NCBI GenBank assembly: GCA_905182185.1
Contig: CAJJAP010000011.1
Location: 50,621 to 114,620 of the forward strand
Length of the DNA: 64,000 nucleotides
Direction of reading: 5' to 3'
Source: an uncultured Candidatus Poseidoniales archaeon
Lineage (GTDB): Archaea > Thermoplasmatota > Poseidoniia > Poseidoniales > Poseidoniaceae
Position 1 is the first letter of the stretch. Each line of letters begins with the position of its first letter. This document shows positions 41,782 through 50,675 of this stretch, one piece after another. The notes under the pieces are model-generated. The model did no database searches. It was not told the DNA's origin and saw only the letters and a program-made list of their open reading frames with translations. The position numbers and the translations under genes are program-made.

Positions 41782-43116
41782 TCAATTACTTCGGCTATAT
41801 TCTTCACCTAAAAACTCTGAAACACCATTTTCTGGAGTGTGCACAATATGGCCATTTGCTTCTAATGCTTCGACCAATGGTGGGCGAGCATGATTTGGAT
41901 CTGTGTGGTAAACAACTACTTCTTCGGCTTCACATGCTTGAGCAAATTCAACAATTTCTTTGTGTCCTGCGTGAGTAGAAAATGTGAATTGGTCCAATTC
42001 AAGAGGAATTTCTGTCATTTTGCCAAAAATGCGAAGTTGGCCTTTATCTTGCAACATTCTGCCACCAGTTTTACTAGCCTGATAACCAGTTTGCAAAATT
42101 GCATTTTTGTTATCGTGGCGAAGTCTGTTGAGATACCATAGTGCTGGGCCGCCCTCAAGCATTCCTGAAGTGGTAACTATTACATCGGCCTCTAAAGCTT
42201 TCTTTTTATCTGATTTACTGGAAACTTGTCGCGACCAACGCCAAGCAGATTCTAGGGCAGAGGGGTCTTTCAGTGCTTCTGGATGTTGCATTTGCAATTT
42301 GGCGATTCTCTTACCCATGCCATCAACATGAACATCGAGGTGTGGCATATATTTGTGTAAATTCATCACGATGTCTTGGGTTCTACCATTAGCGAAAGTA
42401 GGAATTAATGCAGTACCACCTCTGTCAACAACTTGTTGAATTCTATCTACGAAACGTAATACTTCTTGTTGCATATCTGGATGATCTCTTCCACCATAAG
42501 TTCCTTCAAGGAAAACAGTGTCGACCTTTCTTGGTTTTGCACCACTGGTTAGAGGAGAATCTCTAGTATCAAAATCCCCTGTCATCAGAACTTTGCGGTT
42601 AGGAGTTTCTATTTCCAGCATTGCAGCACCAGGAATATGACCTGCTTTATGTAAAGACAATTGCCAATCTTCATGTTGCCATTTTTTATTATAATCGTGA
42701 ATTTGCCAAGATTCTAATGCTGTATCTATGTCTCTTTTATCCCATGCTAAAGGATATTTTTCTATCGAACTTACTTTGTAGCAATCATGCCACATTAAAT
42801 TAGATATTTCTGCAGTCAGAGCAGTACCGTGTAATTTAGTTCGGTGATTAGCACATAGCCAAGGAGCCATTCCAAGATGATCGATGTGAGAGTGAGTAAT
42901 TATTGCATCTTTAACCATAGGTGCTTCGGAAGGATAGCGTGGAGGATTTGTTGGAGCTAATCCATAATCTAATAGAAGTCGAGTTGATTTAGCATCCTCT
43001 AACATGATTCCAACGTTACCAACTTCGTTTCCACCACCTAAGTAATGGTATCTTAAACCCTTTTCTGGAGGTTTTTCGGGATATGAAGAAGTTCTTCCTG
43101 GGGCATATAGAACCAT
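41782..43116 (-). CDS. Beta-CASP metallo-beta-lactamase-fold ribonuclease (RNase J/CPSF-like)
   Basis: 444 residues from ATG 43116 (MVLYAPGRTSSYP). Motif 2 ITHSHIDHLG, motif 3 HKAGHIPGAAML, motif 4 MTGDFDTRD and the beta-CASP motifs (TFANGRTQDIVM, TSGMLEGGPALWYL, STHAGHKEI) are present. No KH domains precede them, so it resembles the shorter aCPSF2/RNase J group rather than aCPSF1. It would trim or cut RNA ends with two zinc ions. The small zinc-ribbon gene follows downstream. Confidence 0.9.
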   Translation of the reverse strand: MVLYAPGRTSSYPEKPPEKGLRYHYLGGGNEVGNVGIMLEDAKSTRLLLDYGLAPTNPPRYPSEAPMVKDAIITHSHIDHLGMAPWLCANHRTKLHGTALTAEISNLMWHDCYKVSSIEKYPLAWDKRDIDTALESWQIHDYNKKWQHEDWQLSLHKAGHIPGAAMLEIETPNRKVLMTGDFDTRDSPLTSGAKPRKVDTVFLEGTYGGRDHPDMQQEVLRFVDRIQQVVDRGGTALIPTFANGRTQDIVMNLHKYMPHLDVHVDGMGKRIAKLQMQHPEALKDPSALESAWRWSRQVSSKSDKKKALEADVIVTTSGMLEGGPALWYLNRLRHDNKNAILQTGYQASKTGGRMLQDKGQLRIFGKMTEIPLELDQFTFSTHAGHKEIVEFAQACEAEEVVVYHTDPNHARPPLVEALEANGHIVHTPENGVSEFLGEEYSRSN

Positions 43117-43197
43117 ATCAATCAAACAACCCTGATGTTAATGTCAAAAGAACCTGTGGTATAATTTGTTTTAGTAAATAAGACATAATTCGCGCTT

Positions 43198-43449
43198 TCA
43201 TATGAATATATCCAATATCTCCAACACTACAAAAGGTAAAAGCAGTAGACCCCCATAAAACGTAAATTTTTGCCACGATTCTACTTCACCCCAAGTATCT
43301 TTTTCATAAAAACCAGCAAATAAATCCATAAAAGCCATGATTAATCGAAGAAGCAGAATGTTATTAAATTTTACCAGTATCTTCAGGGGACACCCCTTGA
43401 TTTCCACTACAACCTTTTTTAAAAATTTGAAAATAACTTTTCCATTCAT
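43198..43449 (-). CDS. Possible small membrane protein
   Basis: 83 residues, possibly only 46 from a later ATG at 43338 (MAFMDLFAGFYEKDTWGEVE). The end is hydrophobic (FYGGLLLLPFVVLEILDIFI). There is no family match that I recognise and the AT-rich N-terminal half looks less protein-like, so this is a weak call. Confidence 0.35.
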   Translation of the reverse strand: MNGKVIFKFLKKVVVEIKGCPLKILVKFNNILLLRLIMAFMDLFAGFYEKDTWGEVESWQKFTFYGGLLLLPFVVLEILDIFI

Positions 43450-43495
43450 CTTTAATCTATAACTTCAATAACCTCTCGCGACCATATCTTTCAAT

Positions 43496-43542
43496 CCTTA
43501 CTTTCGTTATCTCCAATAATCATATCTCCCTTACTTTCGTTA
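43496..43542. repeat. Two 14-bp direct repeats in an AT-rich spacer
   Basis: CCTTACTTTCGTTA occurs at 43496-43509 and 43529-43542, each preceded by CATATCT within about 10 bases. The spacer from 43450 to 43806 is very AT-rich and otherwise holds no supported gene. The repeats may be regulator sites for the ferredoxin operon. Confidence 0.45.
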
Positions 43543-43806
43543 GAGATCGATAAATATCTCCATAGGAAACAGAGGGGTGTGGTAGTATAATCTCTTTCTT
43601 TCAACTTTCTAAACTTTTATCATTCCATTGCAATTTATTATTATTATTATTTTCACTCTACAAATCCACATTTAAATTTTATTATTTTCTCTGCAATGGA
43701 CATCGGCAACTTATTTTTCACAATCCAAACTTATCCTTTAAAACTGAATAATTTAAATTACCACTGGACAAAGAAACCATCTATAGCAATCATCTGGCAA
43801 GATGTA

Positions 43807-44022
43807 ATGGCACGCATAGCAGACCATGTTTTCGTCATCGATGATGATTTGTGTTATGGTTGCGCAGCGTGTATTACCCTATGTCCAATTAACATTATCG
43901 AATTGAAGGATAGACTGGTTGTAGTCGAAGAAGAAAAATGCACACATTGCGAACTATGTATCCCTTCATGCCCTGTTTTTGCTCTAAGCATAAAACCAGA
44001 AGGAGTGCAATTAAATGTCTGA
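43807..44022 (+). CDS. Two-cluster 4Fe-4S ferredoxin
   Basis: 71 residues from ATG 43807. The open frame reaches back to 43696, but the extra residues are AT-derived and unlike ferredoxins. The two clusters are seen as CYGCAACITLCP and CTHCELCIPSCP (C-x2-C-x2-C-x3-CP twice). It carries electrons in the cytoplasm. Its end overlaps the next gene by 8 bases, so the FAD oxidoreductase is the likely electron partner. Confidence 0.85.
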   Translation: MARIADHVFVIDDDLCYGCAACITLCPINIIELKDRLVVVEEEKCTHCELCIPSCPVFALSIKPEGVQLNV

Positions 44023-44737
44023 TATAGTGATTGTCGGTGGTAGTATCGAAGGCTTGATCTTATCTATTTTATGCGGTAAGGAACATAATGTTACACTTAT
44101 CGACATTCATCCTGAAATTGGTTTTCCTTGCGTAATACCAGGTTGGGTAGAAAGACGTGAAAGTTTAGAGAAATTTTTAGGAAATGAAGAAATGACACAT
44201 CTTAAATTTTTACAAAATCCAAAGGGATTTGGCTTACGCGGAGAATGGTTATTCAAGATCTTAACAATTCAAGCAGCTCAACTCGGAGTCCGTATTTTGC
44301 TCAGATGTAGAGTTACCAAAGTTGAGGAATCTTCTCAAAAGACAACAGTCTCAACAATTGGTGGCAATAATAACGGAAATGGAATAATAATTTGCGATAA
44401 AATGTTCGATTTAACAGAATATTCAGCACCCGCACCGGGTAAATTACAACACAGCATGATAGATTCATCTGTTCAACACACATCAAAACAAAGTTTCCAC
44501 CACTGGGGTGGTCTTGCACTTTCTCAAGAAATACAAAATGCAACAGTAGAACCTAAACTTCAATTAATGCGCGATGATGGATTATGTGAATTTTGGTATG
44601 ATCAAAAACCAACATGGCATCCGAAAACAGGTTGGATAGAAGTGATGCAAAACACAATACCAAAAACCCTAGAAGAGATGAGTATTGACAACAGTATCGT
44701 CTACGCTGAATCCTTATTTGACTCACTTAATCGTTGA
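44015..44737 (+). CDS. FAD-dependent oxidoreductase, geranylgeranyl-reductase-like, short
   Basis: 240 residues. The N-terminus MSDIVIVGGSIEGLILSILC and the acidic end of the second strand (TLIDIHPEIG) mark an FAD-binding Rossmann fold. GLRGEWLFKILTIQAAQLGV fits the GGR/PHBH-type family. Archaeal geranylgeranyl reductases use ferredoxin and saturate ether-lipid chains, and the overlapping ferredoxin gene supports that. The protein is much shorter than the usual 390-400 residues, so it may be a truncated or specialised form. Confidence 0.65.
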   Translation: MSDIVIVGGSIEGLILSILCGKEHNVTLIDIHPEIGFPCVIPGWVERRESLEKFLGNEEMTHLKFLQNPKGFGLRGEWLFKILTIQAAQLGVRILLRCRVTKVEESSQKTTVSTIGGNNNGNGIIICDKMFDLTEYSAPAPGKLQHSMIDSSVQHTSKQSFHHWGGLALSQEIQNATVEPKLQLMRDDGLCEFWYDQKPTWHPKTGWIEVMQNTIPKTLEEMSIDNSIVYAESLFDSLNR

Positions 44738-44824
44738 TATTGATGCACAAACTTGCCACCATCTTGAAAACCCCCATAGTTTGGGCCAAAGTAGTGAGGA
44801 TTCCCCTCATTGAGTTGATTTTAG

Positions 44825-45355
44825 ATGGCCGAACACCCGATGGCAGACCTTCGCCGCAAACTTCACGCAGCAGGATTACTTGCAAAGCCTGCAGGTAAAT
44901 CCTGGACAAAAGTAATTTTTCTTTTCATAATAGTGGGTGTATTAATTTTCAGCCATACCCGGATAACGATAATTCAAGGATTAATTCTTTTACCAATTAC
45001 AGCATTATTTGCCACAACATTATCCATGACTGCACACGAGGGAGTACACTCATCAGCTTGTAATTCTAAATGGGGGAATCTAAGCCTTGCCGGATTAGTA
45101 TTCCCTTTATTTTCTGGTATGTCGATGGAATATTGGCGAGTAAAGCACAATATCAAACATCACGCCCACCCGAATGTGATTGACAAGGATCCTGATATTT
45201 ACGCATGGCCAATCACATTCACTCAAGAAGAATATGAATCTAGTGGAGTCATTAGGAAGTTTTTCCAGAAACATATTCAAGCGTGGGTTTTCTGGCCAAT
45301 TTCGCTTCTAGTCGGGCACTTTGCTGCGATGGGATGGAATCAGGTACCTAATTAG
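44825..45355 (+). CDS. Membrane fatty acid desaturase, N-terminal part (frameshifted)
   Basis: The frame gives the first two histidine boxes of a membrane di-iron desaturase, HEGVH and HNIKHH, with surrounding helices (VIFLFIIVGVLIFSHTRITI, ITALFATTLSMTAHEGVHS). It stops at 45355 while the sequence in the next frame (45321-45899) continues without a gap; one base too many near 45340-45346 (GGAATCAGGTACC) explains it. Together they make one desaturase-like enzyme of about 355 residues that would put double bonds or hydroxyls into lipid chains. Confidence 0.75.
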   Translation: MAEHPMADLRRKLHAAGLLAKPAGKSWTKVIFLFIIVGVLIFSHTRITIIQGLILLPITALFATTLSMTAHEGVHSSACNSKWGNLSLAGLVFPLFSGMSMEYWRVKHNIKHHAHPNVIDKDPDIYAWPITFTQEEYESSGVIRKFFQKHIQAWVFWPISLLVGHFAAMGWNQVPN

Positions 45356-45899
45356 CCACCCATTTATTTCAAAAAAGAATCACAGATTTTCTAAGATTTG
45401 GCTTGCTGATACAGGGCTTGTTGTACTCCACTTCTTCTTATGGCTCGTTCTCCCAATACAACTTGGAATGCCTTGGCAAACTGTAGTTGGATTTTACGTA
45501 TTACTGTGGGCTTTAGTGGGAACAATGCTAACAGGGATTTTCATCGTCGGCCACGCAGGAAGACCAATTGTAGTTGAGTATGACAAGAATTGGCGCTTAC
45601 AAATAGAAACAGCACGCCGTATAAAATTCGGACCGATTGGTTCTTTCTTTTTCGTTGGATTGGATTATCAAATTGAACACCATCTCCTTCCTGCCTTGTC
45701 ACATTTTAACTTACCAAAGGCAGCACCGATGGTCAAACAGTATGCAGAAGAGCGTGGCTGGGAATACGAGGAAGTCGGATTTATTTCTGCTCTTTGGTCT
45801 TCAACGGTAGCTCTGAAAAATGCGTGGAAAACCCCATCTATTGTGATCGATACAACCATTGAAGCCAATGCAAATTTAGTTGAAGACCTTTCACATTGA
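45321..45899 (+). CDS. Membrane fatty acid desaturase, C-terminal part (frameshifted)
   Basis: Continues the previous frame after a +1 shift. It holds the membrane helices WQTVVGFYVLLWALVGTMLT, the conserved FIVGHAGRP and the third histidine box QIEHHLLPALSHFNL, typical of front-end or delta-type desaturases. All three boxes are intact across the two pieces, so the joined gene would be functional. An independent start at TTG 45321 is unlikely because the first boxes would be lost. Confidence 0.75.
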   Translation: MLRWDGIRYLISHPFISKKNHRFSKIWLADTGLVVLHFFLWLVLPIQLGMPWQTVVGFYVLLWALVGTMLTGIFIVGHAGRPIVVEYDKNWRLQIETARRIKFGPIGSFFFVGLDYQIEHHLLPALSHFNLPKAAPMVKQYAEERGWEYEEVGFISALWSSTVALKNAWKTPSIVIDTTIEANANLVEDLSH

Positions 45900-45941
45900 T
45901 ATAGAAAAAACATCATCAATTATCACTGTCTGGCCAAAGTC

Positions 45942-46706
45942 ATGGGCAGCGAGAAACTATTCCTTGAAAGCATAGAAGCGGGCTATTTTACCAACTTTAC
46001 AGCCCAGGTTACTATTGCCGAAGAGGATAAAGTAGTTCTTGATAGAACTCTATTCTATCCACTGGGGGGTGGTCAAAATTGGGACATTGGAACATTAAAT
46101 GGTCCCAACGGAATATTGCAGGTTAGCGAGGTAAGAGGGCGGGACGATATTTTCCATCACCTAGGACAAGGCCACCAACTCGAAGTTGGTGACGAAATAA
46201 CTGGCAAAATAGACTGGCAGAGAAGATATGAGCACATGCGCATGCATACAGCCCAACACTTGGTTAGTGGAGTTGTATATGATAATTTTAATGCGGCTAG
46301 GACAGTAGGAAACCAAATTCATACAGAAAGGTCGAGAATTGATTTTAACCCAATTAAATTCGATGAAGAAATGTTACAACAACTAACCCAACTAACCAAT
46401 GATTTAATTGATGAAAATCACGCAGTTAGCGATCAACAAATGACACGATCAGAAATCAATGCCATAATGCCGCCAGAGAGAACAAATATGGATTTATTAC
46501 CCGCTTCTGTCAATAATTTAAGGATTGTAAAAATCGGAGACTCTCTTGATTTATGCCCATGTGCAGGAACTCATGTCAAACAATTGGGTGAGATTGGCCA
46601 TATAGAAATAATCGGTAAGAAATCCAAAGGAAAGGGCACTCAAAGAATATCATATACTCTGAATGAGGGAGATATTTCCTTCGAGGCCAATAACAAAGTC
46701 ATTTAA
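45942..46706 (+). CDS. alaX: Alanyl-tRNA editing protein AlaX
   Basis: 254 residues. An N-terminal barrel-like part (FYPLGGGQNWDIGTL) and the editing domain with metal ligands HTAQHLVSG and CPCAGTHVKQLGEIG match the AlaX-M type, a free-standing homologue of the AlaRS editing domain. It removes serine or glycine wrongly attached to tRNA-Ala. No alaS gene is in the window. The gene lies 42 bases after the desaturase stop. Confidence 0.9.
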   Translation: MGSEKLFLESIEAGYFTNFTAQVTIAEEDKVVLDRTLFYPLGGGQNWDIGTLNGPNGILQVSEVRGRDDIFHHLGQGHQLEVGDEITGKIDWQRRYEHMRMHTAQHLVSGVVYDNFNAARTVGNQIHTERSRIDFNPIKFDEEMLQQLTQLTNDLIDENHAVSDQQMTRSEINAIMPPERTNMDLLPASVNNLRIVKIGDSLDLCPCAGTHVKQLGEIGHIEIIGKKSKGKGTQRISYTLNEGDISFEANNKVI

Positions 46707-46812
46707 TTTCCATGAGAGTTTAAACACTCACATCAAAGGCTTTACTCTTCTGAGAAATAATTAATATTATTTACATTTAGAAAGCGATTAAGCGAAATAC
46801 ACTATTTGGGAA

Positions 46813-47523
46813 TTAAAAATCCAAATCATCATCTAAAATCTCGTCCAAATTAGAAATGGCATCCTTCAATTCCTTTCTAGCGCGCTGGCGGGTCTCAAAA
46901 CCAAGGGTTTCCATATCTTCAGCCAACTCTTTTGGCACACTTTGAGCATCTACGGCCGCGTGAATACGATCTGTTAGTTCCAAATCTTCTCCAATTCTAT
47001 CACTTCTATCCACTTTAGCAATTGGCTTGCTTGGAATTGTTCTTGCCCCATGGTGGGCGATACTCGCCTCTGCCTCTGCATCACTCCATGCATTTTGACC
47101 GATTTTAGTTGCAACATCTACTTCAGGTGCGGAATCCTTCCACGGATTTTGATTGGCAACATCGCGGATAATATTGGCTTTCTCGGTATTCCTTTGAGCA
47201 GCAAATAAATCACCGACCTCTTCAGAAGTAGGTAGTGGCGTGGCCGTTATTAGCGCAGCAGCAAGCCGTTGCTGCTCGAGTAGCACTTGGCCATGAACTT
47301 CATCGTGATCGTGTCTATGTGGTGAAGCTGTCATCACAACCAATTCTTTTGCGAACTGAAGTAATTCATCATCGGCAGGAGCAGTGGCGATCAATTCTCG
47401 CACATTACGGTGATGGGAAATACAACTCTTACAGCGTTGCGAGCCAACAACATCACTCTCATCACAACGAAGACAACAGGCTTGAAGGCCTAATTCCTTC
47501 ATAGCACGTCTCGGCATTGACAT
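46813..47523 (-). CDS. Cysteine-containing soluble protein of unknown function
   Basis: 236 residues starting at ATG 47523. Near the N-terminus a C2C2-like knuckle is visible (CCLRCDES and QRCKSCISHH), followed by a His-rich stretch (SPHRHDHDEVHG) and long acidic helices rich in A, E and D, ending DEILDDDLDF. This may be a zinc-binding regulator or adapter. It is divergent from the site-2 protease gene with only 44 bases between the starts, so the two may share a promoter region. I do not recognise the family. Confidence 0.6.
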   Translation of the reverse strand: MSMPRRAMKELGLQACCLRCDESDVVGSQRCKSCISHHRNVRELIATAPADDELLQFAKELVVMTASPHRHDHDEVHGQVLLEQQRLAAALITATPLPTSEEVGDLFAAQRNTEKANIIRDVANQNPWKDSAPEVDVATKIGQNAWSDAEAEASIAHHGARTIPSKPIAKVDRSDRIGEDLELTDRIHAAVDAQSVPKELAEDMETLGFETRQRARKELKDAISNLDEILDDDLDF

Positions 47524-47567
47524 GGTTACTCCTCAAGTAAGCGAGTAACTAATCACCCATCAACCCT

Positions 47568-48539
47568 ATGATGAGAGGCTTCAAAGCACAGCAGCAACAC
47601 TTCACGGATATGGGCACACGAGACGACCGGGCTAATTTGGTCGACGACGACCCATTTTCTCGTCCACAGAAAGCCAGAATCCACCGTATTCACCAACGTC
47701 AAGCAAACGATGGAACAATTCACTTTGATACCAACTCTGGAAATATTGGTGGAATGTTAAATCAATTACTTAGTGGCTTTCAACAAAAACCTGCAACTAT
47801 GCACGATGGTCGGATTTGGCACTTTAGTAAAACGGAAAAAAGCCATTTAGCATTTGCAATGGGCGCATTTACTCTAGCATTAGGATTGATGCAGGTCGGC
47901 GGAATTTTTTCTATATCAAGAAGCGGATTAATTCCATGGGTTATCGGTTTGCTACTGGCTATGCCCGTAATGTTCTTGGCGATAGGCCCAGCGTTCTTAT
48001 TACATGAAATCGGTCATAAAATAGTAGCCAAAAAGAATGGTTGTTGGGCAGAGTTTAGAGCCGACCCAAAGGGCCTTAGAAATGGTGTTTTAGTGGCAGC
48101 ACTTCTTGGAATTGTCCTCATGGCGCCTGGCGCTGTTATGGTTGCTGGTTTAGTTACAAGAAGACAAAATGGGCACATTGCAGTTGCCGGACCTCTAGTA
48201 AATCTATCCTTATTTATCATCGGAGTACCACTTTGGGGCGCGGTAATAGGGCTAACTGGTTCAGCTGAATTCGCCCACCAGCCATACCTTTCCAATGGTT
48301 CATTAATTTGGCAAGCAATGATTTTTGATATTGGATGGTGGTGGCTATTCGCAAATCTAGGTTTGGGGCTCTTCAATATGTTGCCATTTGGCCCACTTGA
48401 TGGATTGAAGGTAAAGGATTGGAACGAATCAAGCATTCTATCTCGTACTGGCTATTTTTGCATTACCAAGAATCTGCTGGTATCTCATGGGGCTTTGGGG
48501 GCCTACGGCACTATTGCAAAGTATTGCAGGCTACTTTTA
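47568..48539 (+). CDS. Site-2 protease (M50-like) membrane protein, end restored by a +1 shift
   Basis: The N-terminal 85 residues are polar. The membrane part shows the zinc motif FLLHEIGHKIVAKK and the third-helix motif NMLPFGPLDGLKV of rhomboid-unrelated site-2 proteases (SpoIVFB/Rip1-like), which cut membrane-bound regulators. In the given frame the last 45 residues, to 48575, are unlike any helix; one base too many near 48426 explains it. The next frame then reads QAFYLVLAIFALPRI and WYLMGLWGP to a stop at 48539, a natural hydrophobic ending. The restored end overlaps the convergent peptidase stop. Confidence 0.75.
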
Positions 48540-50267
48540 AAGCAGATAAGAATTGACTACAGGGTCTTGATCTAGGTGGAAGAAAGAGTATGTTGCCCAC
48601 CATACGATAACATCAAGGCTGTCTACTAAATTTGACACACCGCTATTATCTTCACCATATCCTTTGTCAGTGGTATCCATCCATTGTTCCATCTCTTCCA
48701 AAGTATCACAGGTTTGATGATAACACCAATATCCATCGACTAAACCCCCGAATCCCATAGTAACGGTTTGTAGATTATCTTGGAATGAAGCGTGGTCACT
48801 TCGCGCAGTAGAATCTTCATAGACAATAATTTCAGGCTTGCCTCTTGATAACCAATCATCAACTTTCCAAGTATCTGCTTCGAAACCGGTACCTACTAAC
48901 ACAGATTGCTGCTGTTCAACACCAATAGCATCAGAACCAATCCACATAGCAAGGCCTACCATTTCGGGCTGCATTAGTTGCGTATGGTCATCAGAAGGTC
49001 CGATATAGACTCGCATTGGCCAGACTTCCTCATCCTTCGGATAACCATCTGGGTCGACTGTTGGGTTAGGGTCTGAATGTGGTGCGCCACCGCCACCAGG
49101 CCAATTCACTCCAGCCATATCGAGATTGACATAGTTCGTAACAACCACATCGGGATTATCTTCCTTAACATAATAATCAGTCCAGTAATCACTACCTCTC
49201 TTACCACCCTCTTCTCCAGACCATAGGCAGAAAACCATTGTTCTACGAGTTTCATAATTGGCCATTGCTTCAGCAACAGTCAGTACCATGCTTGTACCAG
49301 CAGTGTTGTCATATGCGCCTACACGAGTTCCATATGTTCGCACCCCTGTGACGTGAGGGTCTAGGAGTAATGCATTAGCGGGAGGGGCGACGTCAAAGTG
49401 AGCACCAAATACCATCCACTCATCAGGGAATTCACTACCATATCTAAATCCACAGATATTGTATGCTTCAGGATTTTGATTATCTAATATATCGGTGAAT
49501 GCATAACGCTGAGTAACAACATCTAATCCAAACGATTCTAATTGATCTTGTAAGTAAACTGCGCCAGCCTCGTAAGCACCATTGCCTTGACCAGCCCACC
49601 TGTCTAGATAACCAACAGCACCATCTGCCAAATCCGATGGGTCGGGGGTTTGGTCGGTAAGATGACTTAGGAAGTTGTAGGTCGTCCGGCCATTAACCAC
49701 ACCAGTAGAATGACGCCCACCCTCATCTTCTGAATAGCCTGGAGCGTTCTCTCTTGCTACAGCGAGTGGATAATATGCAACAGGGCCTCCAGTTTCTTGG
49801 CTACTATTGAATGTAACATTTTCACTACCAATGCTCATCACTGCACCACGGTCTGCACTAAGGTGTCCATCTTCAGCAATCCAAGTTGACCAAGATTCAT
49901 TGATTTCTCTAATAGGCCAATTATTTCTGCCGAATTCACCAATAAAGACGTAGGCCGAATTAGTTCTTGGTGGCGCTAAAACGTTTAGTTGAACCGAATC
50001 ACCCTGGCGTAAATCAACCACAGTAGAATTGAATACATACCCTGTTATGACATCTTTAATCAAATAAGGAACGAATGCAGAAACATCCTGTTGAGCAGAA
50101 ATAGTTAGGGCTTGAAATACCCCGCCGCTCAAAACTTCTGGAGTGACTACAACATCATTCATACTCGGCATATCATTTCCATCATCTTCGCCAAAGCAAC
50201 CTGATAATGGAGCCAAACACATGATGCCTACCAATAGCAAAGCGCGGATGTGTGATGTGGCGAGCAT
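48537..50267 (-). CDS. Secreted M28-family zinc aminopeptidase lipoprotein, copy 1
   Basis: 576 residues with a lipoprotein signal (MLATSHIRALLLVGIMCLAP, lipobox LSGCF). An N-terminal beta domain of about 180 residues is followed by the M28 catalytic core: FGAHFDVAPP (first His), GAYDNTAGTSMVL (bridging Asp), LWSGEEGGKRGSDYW (catalytic Glu pair), NLDMAGVN and RSDHASFQ (last His). It should clip N-terminal residues from peptides outside the cell. The paralogue at 50676-52298 lies upstream on the same strand. Its stop meets the end of the site-2 protease gene. Confidence 0.9.
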   Translation of the reverse strand: MLATSHIRALLLVGIMCLAPLSGCFGEDDGNDMPSMNDVVVTPEVLSGGVFQALTISAQQDVSAFVPYLIKDVITGYVFNSTVVDLRQGDSVQLNVLAPPRTNSAYVFIGEFGRNNWPIREINESWSTWIAEDGHLSADRGAVMSIGSENVTFNSSQETGGPVAYYPLAVARENAPGYSEDEGGRHSTGVVNGRTTYNFLSHLTDQTPDPSDLADGAVGYLDRWAGQGNGAYEAGAVYLQDQLESFGLDVVTQRYAFTDILDNQNPEAYNICGFRYGSEFPDEWMVFGAHFDVAPPANALLLDPHVTGVRTYGTRVGAYDNTAGTSMVLTVAEAMANYETRRTMVFCLWSGEEGGKRGSDYWTDYYVKEDNPDVVVTNYVNLDMAGVNWPGGGGAPHSDPNPTVDPDGYPKDEEVWPMRVYIGPSDDHTQLMQPEMVGLAMWIGSDAIGVEQQQSVLVGTGFEADTWKVDDWLSRGKPEIIVYEDSTARSDHASFQDNLQTVTMGFGGLVDGYWCYHQTCDTLEEMEQWMDTTDKGYGEDNSGVSNLVDSLDVIVWWATYSFFHLDQDPVVNSYLL

Positions 50268-50441
50268 GGTGTTGCGTGAACGCCCCCCTTCTCAAGTCTG
50301 CGCCTCCTTAGTATCATCAACAACAGTAAAAAGACGCCCCAAGGCGGTGTAAAAAGGAAACCAATTTACACAAAACGGGGAATTACTGTCAAACTAGCAA
50401 AGGTTTGATAAGGGTTCAAGACCAAATAATAACTGAGTAAA

Positions 50442-50606
50442 ATGGCTATAATGGCAGAAACACTTGTGCACGAATTATTACTTTGTAACAAAAGAAAGAA
50501 GTTAGCAAAGAAATCGAAGACTATCCCACAAAGAACAAGTTATCTTTGGGCAAAGACAGTAGTCTATGACGAAGTAGATCAAAAATGCCCCGTCATCGAA
50601 GGATAA
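50442..50606 (+). CDS. Possible 54-residue basic protein between the peptidase genes
   Basis: ATG 50442 to TAA 50604-50606 encodes MAIMAETLVHELLLCNKRKK followed by a lysine-rich helix and KCPVIEG. It lies on the opposite strand to its neighbours within a 408-bp gap (50268-50675) that otherwise holds nothing I can support. The even codon use is suggestive, but there is no family match. Confidence 0.3.
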   Translation: MAIMAETLVHELLLCNKRKKLAKKSKTIPQRTSYLWAKTVVYDEVDQKCPVIEG

Positions 50607-50675
50607 TTAGTCTGAAAAACACCGACTTCAAAGGGCATTGTTACATCACCAATCACGGCAAAGGATTCGACTAAA

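Noticed and set aside
43696..43806. N-terminal extension of the ferredoxin
   Set aside because: Ferredoxins of this type start right before the first cluster; the extension is AT-derived.
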